Source of the DNA: an uncultured Eubacteriales bacterium
GTDB taxonomy: Bacteria; Bacillota; Clostridia; Oscillospirales; Oscillospiraceae
Assembly (NCBI GenBank): GCA_900551495.1
Contig: URWG01000001.1
Location: 1-40,701, forward strand
DNA length: 40,701 nucleotides
Direction of reading: 5' to 3'
The position numbers were made by a program, and so were the translations under genes. Positions within the stretch are counted from its first letter, which is position 1. The number at the start of each line of letters is the position of its first letter. Positions 1 to 8,346 of this stretch are shown piece after piece. The notes beneath the pieces are model-generated. The model had not been told where the DNA came from and ran no database searches. It was given only the letters and a program-made list of their open reading frames with translations.

Positions 1-116
1 TTCCTGCGTTTTTCAAACCTTGACTTGACAAAAAATCTCTCGATCTCCATCCTTGCTGATTTAATCAGAGCTTCCCTAGTATAAAATGCTGCAAAAAAAT
101 CGGAACTTCTCCGAAA

Positions 117-145
117 TTGACATCAATTCCGCAGTGTGGTATGAT
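117..145 (+). promoter_or_regulatory. Sigma-A-type promoter for the GH25 lysozyme gene
   Basis: A perfect -35 hexamer TTGACA (117-122) is followed by 17 bases and a -10 hexamer TATGAT (140-145), one mismatch from consensus. It lies 35 bases ahead of the ATG at 181. The start is preceded by a purine-rich stretch ending in GGTG rather than a full AGGAGG. The rest of 1-116 shows no gene or stable hairpin that I can support. Confidence 0.75.
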
Positions 146-180
146 ACAGAAAAGGAAAAAAGAAAGAGAACGGTGAAAAC

Positions 181-3084
181 ATGAGAAAACAACTACAACG
201 TATCATGCTTTGGTTGCTCTTGACCTTGCTGCTTTTGACGCCGATCCCGACTGCTGCCGCGAAGGGGAGCTATCACGGATCTATGGCGGGTGACGGCATG
301 GGAATCTTGGCTTACGGTGTTGATCTTTCCAGCTGGCAGGGGGATTCCGTGGACTTTCGGCGTATTCGGGAGCAGGGCATTGATTTTGTAATCCTCCGCG
401 CGGGCTTTTCCCAAACGCAGGATGCCGTTTTTGAGCGGAATTATGCCGAAGCAAAGGCTGCGGGGCTGGACGTCGGTGCTTATTTGTACTCCTACGCGGC
501 AACGACGGAGGAGGTGCTGTCGGAGGCGGAGAGCTGCAAGTCGTGGCTTGCGGGGAAGCGGTTTGAATATCCGATCTATTTTGACCTTGAGGACCCCGAG
601 GTCCACGGCGCGATGTCATCGGACAGCCTGACGGAGCTTGCACTGACGTTTTTGGATTCTCTGTCTGCGGACGGCTGGCTGGTCGGACTTTATTCCTGCC
701 GCTCGTGGCTTGAGGGAAAGATGGACACCCCTCGAATCGGACAAACCTATGAGTGCTGGATGGCGCAGTATCTTTCCGACGGTGATTGCAGCGCCTATGA
801 GCGCTACCACGATACATACGGCATTTGGCAGTATTCCGCTTCGGGGACCGTGGACGGCGTTCCGGGGAAAACGGACATGGATGTTGCATTTAAGGATTAT
901 CCGTCGATTTGCAGAGAGTACGGCTTGAACGGCTATTCCGCTGAGGGCGAGACGCTGACGCTTTCCGATGCGTCGGTGCCCGCAGTGCAGCTTCTGGGTG
1001 AGCCGTTCGAGGTCAGCGGCAGCGTTCGTTCGCGGGAAGGGGCGCTTCTTAGTGTTTCACTCGGCGTTTACGATGCGGAGGGAAATCTTGTTGCCGGCGC
1101 GACAGCGGAGCCGAATTCTGACAGCTTTGACCTCTCGCTGATTCGGAGAAGCGTTGATATGACGAAGCTGACGGAGGGGGAGTACACCTACCGTATTACG
1201 GCGGCAACGGAGCAGACCGAGCGCTCGCTGCAAAACAGCAGATTTGTCATCAGTCGAAGCGGACTTTGGCTCCGCGATCTGTCACTGCCCGCCGATCTGA
1301 AGGAGGGCGAGACGTTTGAAATCGGCGGAACGGTCCTCTGTGCGGAGAATATGGCGCGGCTGCGGCTGGAGATCACGGATGAAAACGGCAAAGTAAAATT
1401 CAGCAAGGAGTCCGAGCCGAAGCGGACGGAGGCGGACCTTTCCGCGTTTTCCTTAGAGCTTTCGACGCTGAAAAAGGGCGAATACCGCCTGCAAGCAGTC
1501 GCGGAAACAGCGCTCGGCGAACGGACGGTCACATCTGAGCCGTTTAATGTGTGGGTCCGCGACGACCCGATCACGCTTTCGGGCTTCCGACTGAACAAGA
1601 CCTACGCGCCCGCAGCGCTGACCGGATTGAGCGGAACGGCGGAGTCGGCGCAGTCGGAAATGCGGCTCGAGGTGAGCCTGCTCGATTCCGACGGCACACT
1701 ATTATACAGTGCGCAAGCCAATCGCACGGCAAAAACGGTCAGCCTTGCACAGTTTGACGACGTGCTGCACCTTGCCGACCTGCCGCTCGGCTCTTATGTT
1801 CTCCAAATCATCGCGACGAACGACGGCGGTCCGTCAATTCTGTATCGTGACAGCTTCTCCGTGGTGCGGGATGAGATCAGTCTCTGCGGCGCGGTGCTGC
1901 CGACGTCGATCTGCGCGGGTGACTGCTTCCTGCTCGGCGGTGCGATCACCTCCGACCGCTCGCCGCTGTGCTTTGTAGGCGCGGTTTTGTTTGACGATCG
2001 CGGCGTACCTGTTCGGAATTACGCGGCACAGCCGAATCGGACCGTTTTTGACATGGACGGCTTCAATGCGGCGCTTCGATTTTCCGATCTGAGCGCAGGG
2101 GACTACCGACTGCGGATCACGGCGGAGAATTCCGAGGGGCGCAAAACGCTCTTTGACGAGACAATAGCCGTCACGGACGACGCTATGCCGATCCGCTGGG
2201 ACGGCGCACATACCGAGCTGCAAGGCTTGTGCTTCTCTGAGGGAGAAGCGCCGATGTGCTTCGGGACGCTGGTCGCAGATACGCCGATCACTTCGCTGCG
2301 GGCAAGCGTGCTTGATGAGGAGGGGATCGTGCGCTCGGAGGCGATCGCCGAGACAGATGCGGAGGTCCTTTCCGTCGCGCAGCTGAACGAGCAGCTCCGT
2401 CTCTCGGCGCTTCCGGCGGGGGAGTACCGCTTGGAGCTGTATGCCGCCTGCGGAACAACGGAGCAGCTTGTCCTGCGTGACAGCTTTTCGGTGGCGGACT
2501 GTTCACATGACACACTGCGCAGCGGAACGGACTATCCCGCAAGCTGCCGAACCGTCGGTGCGACCTGTCCGACCCGCTGCCTGCGCTGCGGCGGAACAGT
2601 GACGCTCGGCAGCGTTTGCCCGAAATCGGAACACACCGTCTCGGACGGCATCTGTACGGTGTGCGGCACGGCGAAGCCTCGCTCCTATCCCGTTGAACCG
2701 CTCTCTGCGGCGCTTGATTCGGACGGACGCTATGCACCGGCGCTCCAAACGGAGACAGGCTGGTACGTTCTTAACGCGTCGGGCGAAGCGCTGCGTTTTG
2801 ACGAACGACCGACAGAGCTTCCTTCCGATTGCCTATGGTCCGCAGAGCTGTATGAGGACGGTACGATCGCACTTTGCAGTTATCGCGGCGAGCGCCTACA
2901 CCTTGACAGCGGCGGGCTGTGCGTTGCTGCCGGGTGCGGTCATGTGAGACTTCAGATTGCCGCTTACCGAGACGGAGTAACGTTCGTCTGCGGCGGACGG
3001 GCATTGTGCTTCTCGGACGGGGCATTTACCGTCGGCGACGAGGCAACGCGGTTAATTATCCTGTCACTTTGCCGAATGACATGA
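181..3084 (+). CDS. Secreted GH25 muramidase with five tandem beta-type repeats and Cys-rich tail
   Basis: Predicted to cleave the MurNAc-GlcNAc bond of peptidoglycan outside the cell. Residues 1-27 form a signal peptide (positive start, long Leu run, TAAA cleavage region). Residues about 45-240 match the GH25 fold: GVDLSSWQG with Asp48, and the catalytic strand YFDLEDPE with Asp135 and Glu137. Residues about 257-770 hold five similar domains of about 102 residues. Residues about 775-838 contain several CxxC-like pairs (CLRCGG, CTVCGT) suggestive of a zinc ribbon, followed by about 130 residues I do not recognise. At 967 residues it is far longer than a minimal GH25 enzyme. No holin, integrase or other phage gene is nearby, so a host wall-remodelling enzyme is more likely than an endolysin. 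It has its own promoter and sits just upstream of the glycan operon. The GH25 call is firm; roles for the repeats and tail are not known to me. Confidence 0.9.
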   Translation: MRKQLQRIMLWLLLTLLLLTPIPTAAAKGSYHGSMAGDGMGILAYGVDLSSWQGDSVDFRRIREQGIDFVILRAGFSQTQDAVFERNYAEAKAAGLDVGAYLYSYAATTEEVLSEAESCKSWLAGKRFEYPIYFDLEDPEVHGAMSSDSLTELALTFLDSLSADGWLVGLYSCRSWLEGKMDTPRIGQTYECWMAQYLSDGDCSAYERYHDTYGIWQYSASGTVDGVPGKTDMDVAFKDYPSICREYGLNGYSAEGETLTLSDASVPAVQLLGEPFEVSGSVRSREGALLSVSLGVYDAEGNLVAGATAEPNSDSFDLSLIRRSVDMTKLTEGEYTYRITAATEQTERSLQNSRFVISRSGLWLRDLSLPADLKEGETFEIGGTVLCAENMARLRLEITDENGKVKFSKESEPKRTEADLSAFSLELSTLKKGEYRLQAVAETALGERTVTSEPFNVWVRDDPITLSGFRLNKTYAPAALTGLSGTAESAQSEMRLEVSLLDSDGTLLYSAQANRTAKTVSLAQFDDVLHLADLPLGSYVLQIIATNDGGPSILYRDSFSVVRDEISLCGAVLPTSICAGDCFLLGGAITSDRSPLCFVGAVLFDDRGVPVRNYAAQPNRTVFDMDGFNAALRFSDLSAGDYRLRITAENSEGRKTLFDETIAVTDDAMPIRWDGAHTELQGLCFSEGEAPMCFGTLVADTPITSLRASVLDEEGIVRSEAIAETDAEVLSVAQLNEQLRLSALPAGEYRLELYAACGTTEQLVLRDSFSVADCSHDTLRSGTDYPASCRTVGATCPTRCLRCGGTVTLGSVCPKSEHTVSDGICTVCGTAKPRSYPVEPLSAALDSDGRYAPALQTETGWYVLNASGEALRFDERPTELPSDCLWSAELYEDGTIALCSYRGERLHLDSGGLCVAAGCGHVRLQIAAYRDGVTFVCGGRALCFSDGAFTVGDEATRLIILSLCRMT
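952..2487 (+). repeat. Five tandem coding repeats of about 306 bases within the GH25 gene
   Basis: Equivalent positions of the encoded domains fall near 952, 1258, 1564, 1870 and 2176, a spacing of 306 bases (102 residues). Each unit shows the same pattern: a strand with a conserved Leu, a gap, G-(T/S)-(V/A/I) near residue 25, a strand ending in LxDxxG, the segment SxAxxNR or similar, and a closing GxYxLxIxAxxxxG strand. The copies are clearly diverged, so this is an old domain duplication and not a slippage-prone DNA repeat. The fold is probably an Ig-like beta sandwich, inferred from the strand pattern only. Confidence 0.75.
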
Positions 3085-3095
3085 TGAATTAAGGG

Positions 3096-3124
3096 TTGTA
3101 TTTGAAGTAGAATTGTGATAAAAT
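3096..3124 (+). promoter_or_regulatory. Candidate promoter of the glycan operon
   Basis: TTGTAT (3096-3101) is separated by 17 bases from TAAAAT (3119-3124). The -10 is preceded by TG one base upstream (extended -10). It starts 12 bases after the lysozyme stop and is the only good promoter-like pair before the run of co-directional genes beginning at 3258. I saw no convincing terminator between the lysozyme and this promoter. Confidence 0.55.
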
Positions 3125-3168
3125 AAATATATTCAATCTTTTTGGCGGGCGGACTTGTACGATTCGAC

Positions 3169-3185
3169 AAAATGCCGCATTTTTT
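3169..3185 (+). terminator. Possible leader hairpin with T-run (attenuator candidate)
   Basis: AAAATG (3169-3174) and CATTTT (3178-3183) form a short stem with a CCG loop, and the T-run continues to 3185. It lies about 40 bases past the predicted transcription start of the glycan operon and about 70 bases before the first gene. The stem is short and AT-rich, so it may be chance. It is listed because long glycan operons are often controlled by leader read-through. Confidence 0.25.
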
Positions 3186-3257
3186 CTCTGATACTGCGCG
3201 AGTTCCCGAACACAGGCACGGTTTTTAACCGAACATCAATGAAAAGAGGACGGATTT

Positions 3258-3521
3258 ATGAAAATCAAAGAGGGGTTTCTCCTTCGCAACATTGCCGGCT
3301 CGAATATCGTCGTTCCCGTCGGCGCGGCAAGCGTGGACTTTAACGGGATGATTACACTGAACGATTCCGGCGCGTTCCTTTGGAAGGAGCTGGAAAAGGG
3401 CGGCGACGAGGAGACTTTGACGGCTGCATTGCTCCGCGAATATGACGTTGACGAAGCAACGGCGCGCTCCAGCGCGATCGATTACATCCGAAAGTTAGAC
3501 GAGGCAGGCGTCCTTGAGTAA
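3258..3521 (+). CDS. PqqD-like peptide-binding protein (RRE family)
   Basis: An 87-residue protein resembling PqqD, the winged-helix RiPP recognition element that presents a leader peptide to a modifying enzyme. It has the expected layout: an N-terminal beta region (residues 7-35, with V-PVGAASVDFNGMITL), the hallmark LNDSGAFLWKEL at 34-45, and two C-terminal helices, the last ending in LDEAGVLE. The start is preceded by AAGAGG at 3244-3249 with good spacing. It overlaps the next gene by 8 bases. No radical SAM maturase or obvious precursor peptide gene is adjacent, so its partner is unknown. The next two genes look like a protease and a nucleotidyltransferase, and I infer that the three work together. 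Family call is firm; function is not. Confidence 0.8.
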   Translation: MKIKEGFLLRNIAGSNIVVPVGAASVDFNGMITLNDSGAFLWKELEKGGDEETLTAALLREYDVDEATARSSAIDYIRKLDEAGVLE

Positions 3522-4053
3522 GCTGCCGCTGCCCGCGCCCGACGTTTCCCACTCGGTACAGGACGTGGCACTGGCAGAGCTTTACCCGCTGATGCGGGAG
3601 ATTCTTGACGGCGGCGGCAGCTTTACCCTTACCGTCACCGGCACAAGCATGTATCCCTTTATCCTCGGCGGACGGGATCGCGTTACGCTGTCCCCCTTAC
3701 CGAAAAAGCTGCGGAAAAATGATCTTCCGCTGTATCGGAGGGGTGACGGCGCGTTTGTGCTGCATCGCATCGTACGTATGGAAAATGACGGAACATTTTC
3801 AATGTGCGGCGACCATCAGAGTATGCTTGAAAAGGGGATTCGTCACGAGCAACTGATTGCGATCGCCACGGCATACGAGCGCAAGGGACGGAAGCTGACG
3901 AACCGCAACCTGCTCTACCGTATTTATCGCGTGCTTTGGACGTGGGTGCTGCCATATCGCTATATTCTCTTCCGATGGAACAGCCGCCTTCGCGCCGCCG
4001 CTGCGCGACTCCTGAAGAAGGACACACATCAAAGGGGATCTGTACAAAAATGA
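3514..4053 (+). CDS. S24/S26-type signal-peptidase-like protein with Ser-His signature
   Basis: A 179-residue protein with the signal peptidase/LexA-like core. GTSMYPF at 43-49 supplies the candidate nucleophile Ser45, a beta segment follows, then FVLHRIV with His84 where SipW/ER-type signal peptidases carry His instead of the bacterial general-base Lys, then CGD at 98-100. There is no N-terminal membrane anchor; a hydrophobic, aromatic stretch at about 133-155 may tether it to the membrane. The start is TTG at 3514 inside the end of the PqqD-like gene, which implies translational coupling. A later start would cut into the conserved N-terminal part. The substrate is unknown. Context (PqqD-like partner, capsule operon) suggests processing of a peptide or surface protein, but this is inference. 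Confidence 0.75.
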   Translation: MSKLPLPAPDVSHSVQDVALAELYPLMREILDGGGSFTLTVTGTSMYPFILGGRDRVTLSPLPKKLRKNDLPLYRRGDGAFVLHRIVRMENDGTFSMCGDHQSMLEKGIRHEQLIAIATAYERKGRKLTNRNLLYRIYRVLWTWVLPYRYILFRWNSRLRAAAARLLKKDTHQRGSVQK

Positions 4054-5213
4054 CAAGCAATTTTCGTTACCTGCTGGAGCTGCTTCGCTGCGCGGTCAGC
4101 GGATCGACCCCGCCGCCGATTCCCGAGGGGGTCACTCCGGAGGCGGTCTTTTCTCTTGCAAAACGACACAGCGTTTTCCTGCTTGCCTTTGACTGCGCGA
4201 TGCAGCTGAGCTCTGTTCGGGAAAATCCGCATTTTCCCGCTTGGATGCAGCAATATCACCTCTATCTGACGAAGACGCTCAACCAAACTTATGAAATTGA
4301 GCATCTTGATGCGCTTTATAATACCGAGGGGATCGCGCATGTGTTTTTGAAGGGCGCTTCTCTGCGTAAGCTGTATCCCACCCCTGAGCTGCGTGAGATG
4401 AGCGACATCGATCTCCTGGTTCCCGTCGAGCAGGCGGAGGAAGCGTATGCCGCTGCGCAGCGCGACGGGTACGTGTCGAACGGCTCGGCATCGCATAACG
4501 AAGCTTTTTTTAAGCCGCCGTTCATTGAGCTTGAGCTGCATACCTATATGGTACCGACGGAAAATAAATATTTTGATTATTACCGCTCGGTTTGGTCCCG
4601 CGCGAAGCGTGAGGGTACTTCCGATACATATACCTTCGGCGCAGAGGATGCGTATATTTTTGCGCTGCTGCATACATGGAAGCACTATGTCGGCTACGGT
4701 ACGGGGATTCGCCCGATCATCGACGTTGCCGTACTGGAGAGAACATACGGCGACCGTTTGGACCGCGCCTACCTCAAGGCTGAGCTGGAAAAGCTTTCGC
4801 TCACCGACTTCGGCGAGAATGTTATGCAGCTTGCGGCGTGCTGGTTCGGCACGGAACGGACCGAACTGACCGCACAACAGCAGCGGCTGGAGCACCGCCT
4901 CCTTGCCGGCGCAACCTATGGGACAAAGGAGCAGAGCGAGAGCAATCTCCTGATGAAGAAAATGCAGCAGGGAAAGAGCGAACGCCGCGCAAAGACAGAG
5001 ATATTTTTTCGACAAGTTTTCCCTCCGTACAGTACCATGGCATCGAGATTCCGCTGGGTCGGTCGCGTACCGGTGCTGCTGCCGGCGGCATGGGTCGCCC
5101 GCTGGGGACAGCTCCTTGTGACAAAGCCTGTTGCCCTGAAGCGGTACTACCGCTGGGTGCGCGGTCTGCAGCTGCTGCAGGATGATTGTGACGAGTTAAA
5201 AGGAAAGAAGTGA
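4050..5213 (+). CDS. PF14907-type nucleotidyltransferase family protein
   Basis: A 387-residue protein of the uncharacterised nucleotidyltransferase group often called NTP_transf_5. The polymerase-beta-like core is visible as HVFLKGASLRKLYP (about 98-110) followed by MSDIDLLVP (117-125). Asp119 and Asp121 are the probable metal ligands. I chose the ATG at 4050, not upstream in-frame codons, because it overlaps the preceding stop as ATGA and has AAAGGGG 12 bases before it; upstream codons lie inside the peptidase gene. It completes a PqqD/peptidase/nucleotidyltransferase trio at the head of the glycan operon. Reaction and substrate are unknown to me. The C-terminal third (about 260-387) is rich in Arg and helical but carries no motif I recognise. 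Confidence 0.75.
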   Translation: MTSNFRYLLELLRCAVSGSTPPPIPEGVTPEAVFSLAKRHSVFLLAFDCAMQLSSVRENPHFPAWMQQYHLYLTKTLNQTYEIEHLDALYNTEGIAHVFLKGASLRKLYPTPELREMSDIDLLVPVEQAEEAYAAAQRDGYVSNGSASHNEAFFKPPFIELELHTYMVPTENKYFDYYRSVWSRAKREGTSDTYTFGAEDAYIFALLHTWKHYVGYGTGIRPIIDVAVLERTYGDRLDRAYLKAELEKLSLTDFGENVMQLAACWFGTERTELTAQQQRLEHRLLAGATYGTKEQSESNLLMKKMQQGKSERRAKTEIFFRQVFPPYSTMASRFRWVGRVPVLLPAAWVARWGQLLVTKPVALKRYYRWVRGLQLLQDDCDELKGKK

Positions 5214-5220
5214 GCACGGA

Positions 5221-7081
5221 TTGAAAAATCATTCAGAACGATTCCAGTGGCTCTGCCGTGCGGCGCTGCTGCTGCTTGTGGACATTGTGTTTATCAACTT
5301 GTCTGCGTTCCTTTCTCTTGTTGCGCGGTATGATTTCAGCATAGAGCAGTGGCGGCTCAGCTCGTTTTTTCCGAACCACGCCTATATTTTCTCCGCCTTT
5401 ACACTGCTGACGATCCTGATTTTCATCCCCATGAAGCTGTATAACAGCCTGTGGGAGTTTGCGAGCGTGGACGAGCTGCTGCATATTATCCTTGCCGTTA
5501 CCCTCGTTGCGCTGATACAGCTTGCGGCGATTCTGTACGGCTTTGTCAAGCTGCCGCTCAGCTTCCCGCTGCTCAACGCGATGTTCCTGACCGCGCTGAC
5601 GACCTTCTCCCGCTTTTTCTACCGCTTTGCGCGCAGCCTCTCCCACCGCTATCGAAGGAAAAGCACGCGCAAGCGCACCATGCTTATCGGCGCGGGTAGT
5701 GCGGGAATGTTGGTGCTGCGGGAGTTTCAGGCAAGTGAGAATTCGCAGAACCATGTCGTCTGCATTATCGACGACGACCCGCAGAAGCAGGGAAAATACC
5801 TGCATAACGTAAAGATTGTCGGCACCCGTAAGGATATTCTCCGAGCGGCGGAGGTCTACTGCGTTGAGGAGATTGTTTTTGCGATTCCCGTCGCCGCGAC
5901 AGGAGCGTCGTGCGATTTTGAAACTCTGCCAGCAGACGAATTGCCGCCTGAAAATTCTGCCCGGCATCTATCAGCTCGCAAACGGCGAGGTCAAGGTGCA
6001 GAAGATTCGCGATGTCGACGTGCTGGACCTGCTCGGGCGGGACAGCGTATCGGTCGATTTGACACAGATCGCCGCCTATCTCCACGAAAAAACCGTTATG
6101 GTGACCGGAGGCGGCGGTTCGATCGGCAGCGAGCTTTGCCGCCAGATTGCGCAGCATGAACCGAAGCATCTCATTATTTTTGACATCTATGAGAACAATG
6201 CCTACGAAATTCAGCAGGAGCTTCGCCGCACGTATCCGCAGCTTCGATTGACGACGCTGATCGGCTCCGTTCGGGATACCGAGCGTGTGCGGGCGCTGTT
6301 TTCCGAGTACCGCCCGGAGATTGTGTTCCACGCTGCGGCGCATAAGCACGTCCCGCTGATGGAGGACAGCCCGAACGAGGCAATTAAGAACAATGTATTC
6401 GGCACCTATCACGTCGCGCGGGCGGCGGACGAATTCGGCGTGAGCACCTTCGTCCTGATCTCTACGGACAAGGCGGTCAACCCGACCAATATCATGGGCG
6501 CGTCTAAGCGCATCTGCGAGATGATTGTCCAAATGATGGCAAACCGCTCCGAAACCAAGTTCGTTGCCGTCCGCTTCGGCAATGTGCTCGGCAGCAACGG
6601 CAGCGTTATCCCGCTGTTCAAGAAGCAGATCGCCGAGGGCGGACCCGTCACCGTAACGCACCGCGACATTATCCGCTATTTTATGACCATTCCCGAGGCG
6701 GTATCGTTGGTGCTGCAAGCCGGCGCGTATGCCGATCGCGGTGAGATTTTCGTCCTTGACATGGGCGATCCGGTGCGTATCGACGATTTAGCGCGCAATC
6801 TGATTCGTCTTTCGGGCTTTACGCCGGATGAGGATATTGAAATCCGCTATACCGGACTTCGCCCCGGCGAAAAGCTCTATGAGGAGATTTTGATGGACGA
6901 GGAGGGGCTGCGCTCCACGGATAACCACCTTATCCATATCGGGAAGCCGCTTGAGATCGACGAAGAGCAGCTTTTGCAGCAGCTAAAGACGCTCCATACC
7001 GCCTGCGAGGAGAATTCGCCGCAGATCCGAGAGCTTGTCGCGTCCATCGTAAAAACCTATCTGCTTCCCGCAGCACGGTAA
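5221..7081 (+). pseudogene. CapD/FlaA1-like UDP-sugar 4,6-dehydratase, frame broken near 5895
   Basis: Membrane-anchored nucleotide-sugar dehydratase/epimerase, in this family typically UDP-GlcNAc 4,6-dehydratase, the first step towards bacillosamine- or AATGal-type sugars. The N-terminal half (from TTG 5221, after AAAGGAAAG) has four hydrophobic helices and a first Rossmann motif IGAGSAG. It reads correctly to VFAIPVAAT (about 5896), then continues as nonsense to 6159. The true continuation, ERRAILKLC onward, is in the +1 frame and runs to 7081. It contains MVTGGGGSIGSE, the catalytic STDKAV and MGASKR segments, and LRPGEKLYEE. Comparing the join with the usual IPxxxxxERR spacing, loss of two bases fits slightly better than gain of one. 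No homopolymer or slippery heptamer is at the site, so programmed shifting is unlikely. Either an assembly error or a real inactivating mutation; the rest of the protein looks intact and conserved. Confidence 0.85.
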
Positions 7082-7121
7082 TTGATCCATATGCTTCCGG
7101 TAAACCGAAGGTGAGAATACT

Positions 7122-8342
7122 ATGTCAAATGTAATAATCAAAGAAATACCCTTTAGCCCTCCCGATATATCGGAGCGGGAAATTGACGAGGTTTCCGCAG
7201 CACTGCGCTCCGGCTGGATAACTACGGGTCCCAGGACAAAGCAGCTTGAGCGCTTGATCGCAAATTGGATCGGGACAGAGAACTGTGTTTGCCTCAATTC
7301 ACAAACCGCCTGCGCGGAAATGGCTTTGCGAATTCTCGGCATTGGTGAAGACGACGAGGTGCTTGTTCCTGCATATACTTACACAGCCACAGCCTCGGTT
7401 GTTGCTCATGTCGGCGCAAAAATCGTTATGATTGACTCACAGCCGAACTGCTTTGAAATGGACTACAATGCGCTTGAGGCGGCAATCAGCGAACGCACAA
7501 AGGCTGTGATACCGGTCGATCTCGGCGGCGTGCCGTGTAACTATGACCGTATTTTTGAAATTGTTTCCCGGAAGAAATCACTTTTTCGCCCTGCGAATAC
7601 GATTCAGCGTGCAATCGGGCGGATTGCGGTCTGCGCCGATGCCGCGCATGCCTTCGGAGCAAGGCGCGGTGAAAAGCGGGTTGGAAATATCGCTGATTTC
7701 TCAAGCTTCAGCTTTCATGCCGTCAAAAATTTTACAACAGCGGAAGGCGGTGCTTTGACATGGCGCTCCATCCGCGGAATTGACAATGACGAAATCTATC
7801 ATCGGCTCCAGCTCCTTAGCCTGCACGGTCAGTCAAAAAGTGCGCTGGAAAAGACGAAGCTCGGAGCATGGGAGTACGATGTTGTCGGGACATGGTATAA
7901 GTGCAATATGACAGATATTGCCGCCGCGATCGGCTTAGCACAATTTGAACGCTATCCCGCAATGCTGCAACGGAGAAAGCAACTGATTGCGAAGTATGAC
8001 GCGGCACTTCGACCGCAGGGAATCCAGACCCTGAACCATTACGGTAAGGAACGCGAATCATCCGGTCATTTATACATGACACGTGTTCCGACAATTACGT
8101 CGGAGCAGCGCAATGAGATTATCTTAAAAATGTCGGAACAGGGCGTTGCCTGCAATGTCCATTATAAGCCGCTTCCGATGCACACGGCATATAAAAAACT
8201 CGGTTTCGATATAGCAAACTATCCGAATGCCTATGCGCTTTTTGAAAATGAAATTACCCTGCCGCTTTATTCGATACTGAGCGATGAGAATGCAGAGTAT
8301 GTAATTGAAAAATATACCGCAATACTGAAAGAGTACATATAG
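7122..8342 (+). CDS. DegT/DnrJ/EryC1/StrS-family PLP aminotransferase
   Basis: A 406-residue sugar aminotransferase that would transfer an amino group from glutamate to a 4-keto-6-deoxy nucleotide sugar. The upstream dehydratase provides the natural substrate, giving a UDP-4-amino-4,6-dideoxy sugar. Visible family features: the N-terminal PFSPPDIS and GWITTGP segments (11-37), the VPAYTYTATAS loop (82-92), Asp173 in CADAAHAFGA (pyridine nitrogen contact), and the PLP lysine Lys202 in FSFHAVKNFTTAEGG. The C-terminal part closes with LPLYSILSD. Length is normal for the family. Ribosome site GAAGGTGAG precedes the ATG. It is the first gene of the AT-richer cassette. The exact sugar product cannot be read from sequence alone. 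Confidence 0.92.
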   Translation: MSNVIIKEIPFSPPDISEREIDEVSAALRSGWITTGPRTKQLERLIANWIGTENCVCLNSQTACAEMALRILGIGEDDEVLVPAYTYTATASVVAHVGAKIVMIDSQPNCFEMDYNALEAAISERTKAVIPVDLGGVPCNYDRIFEIVSRKKSLFRPANTIQRAIGRIAVCADAAHAFGARRGEKRVGNIADFSSFSFHAVKNFTTAEGGALTWRSIRGIDNDEIYHRLQLLSLHGQSKSALEKTKLGAWEYDVVGTWYKCNMTDIAAAIGLAQFERYPAMLQRRKQLIAKYDAALRPQGIQTLNHYGKERESSGHLYMTRVPTITSEQRNEIILKMSEQGVACNVHYKPLPMHTAYKKLGFDIANYPNAYALFENEITLPLYSILSDENAEYVIEKYTAILKEYI

Positions 8343-8346
8343 AGCC

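Noticed and set aside
1..116. A second promoter (TTGACA at 25-30, TATAAA at 80-85) upstream of the lysozyme
   Set aside because: The two elements are far from the required spacing with each other or with other hexamers.
181..3084. Phage endolysin or prophage edge
   Set aside because: No holin, integrase, terminase or structural phage gene is adjacent, and the protein has a signal peptide and extra domains.
3258..3521. Part of a pyrroloquinoline quinone synthesis cluster
   Set aside because: Only a PqqD-like fold is present; no PqqA, B, C or E is visible.
4029..5015. Long open frame antisense to the nucleotidyltransferase gene (and similar antisense frames at 5765-6718, 22906-23811, 32110-33144, 34303-35214, 37509-38417)
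   Set aside because: Each mirrors a clear protein-family gene on the plus strand, lacks recognisable motifs, and is rich in Arg, Gln, His and Leu as expected from reading GC-rich codons backwards.
5221..7081. Programmed ribosomal frameshift in the dehydratase gene
   Set aside because: No slippery heptamer, internal ribosome-site stimulator or following strong hairpin was seen at the junction.
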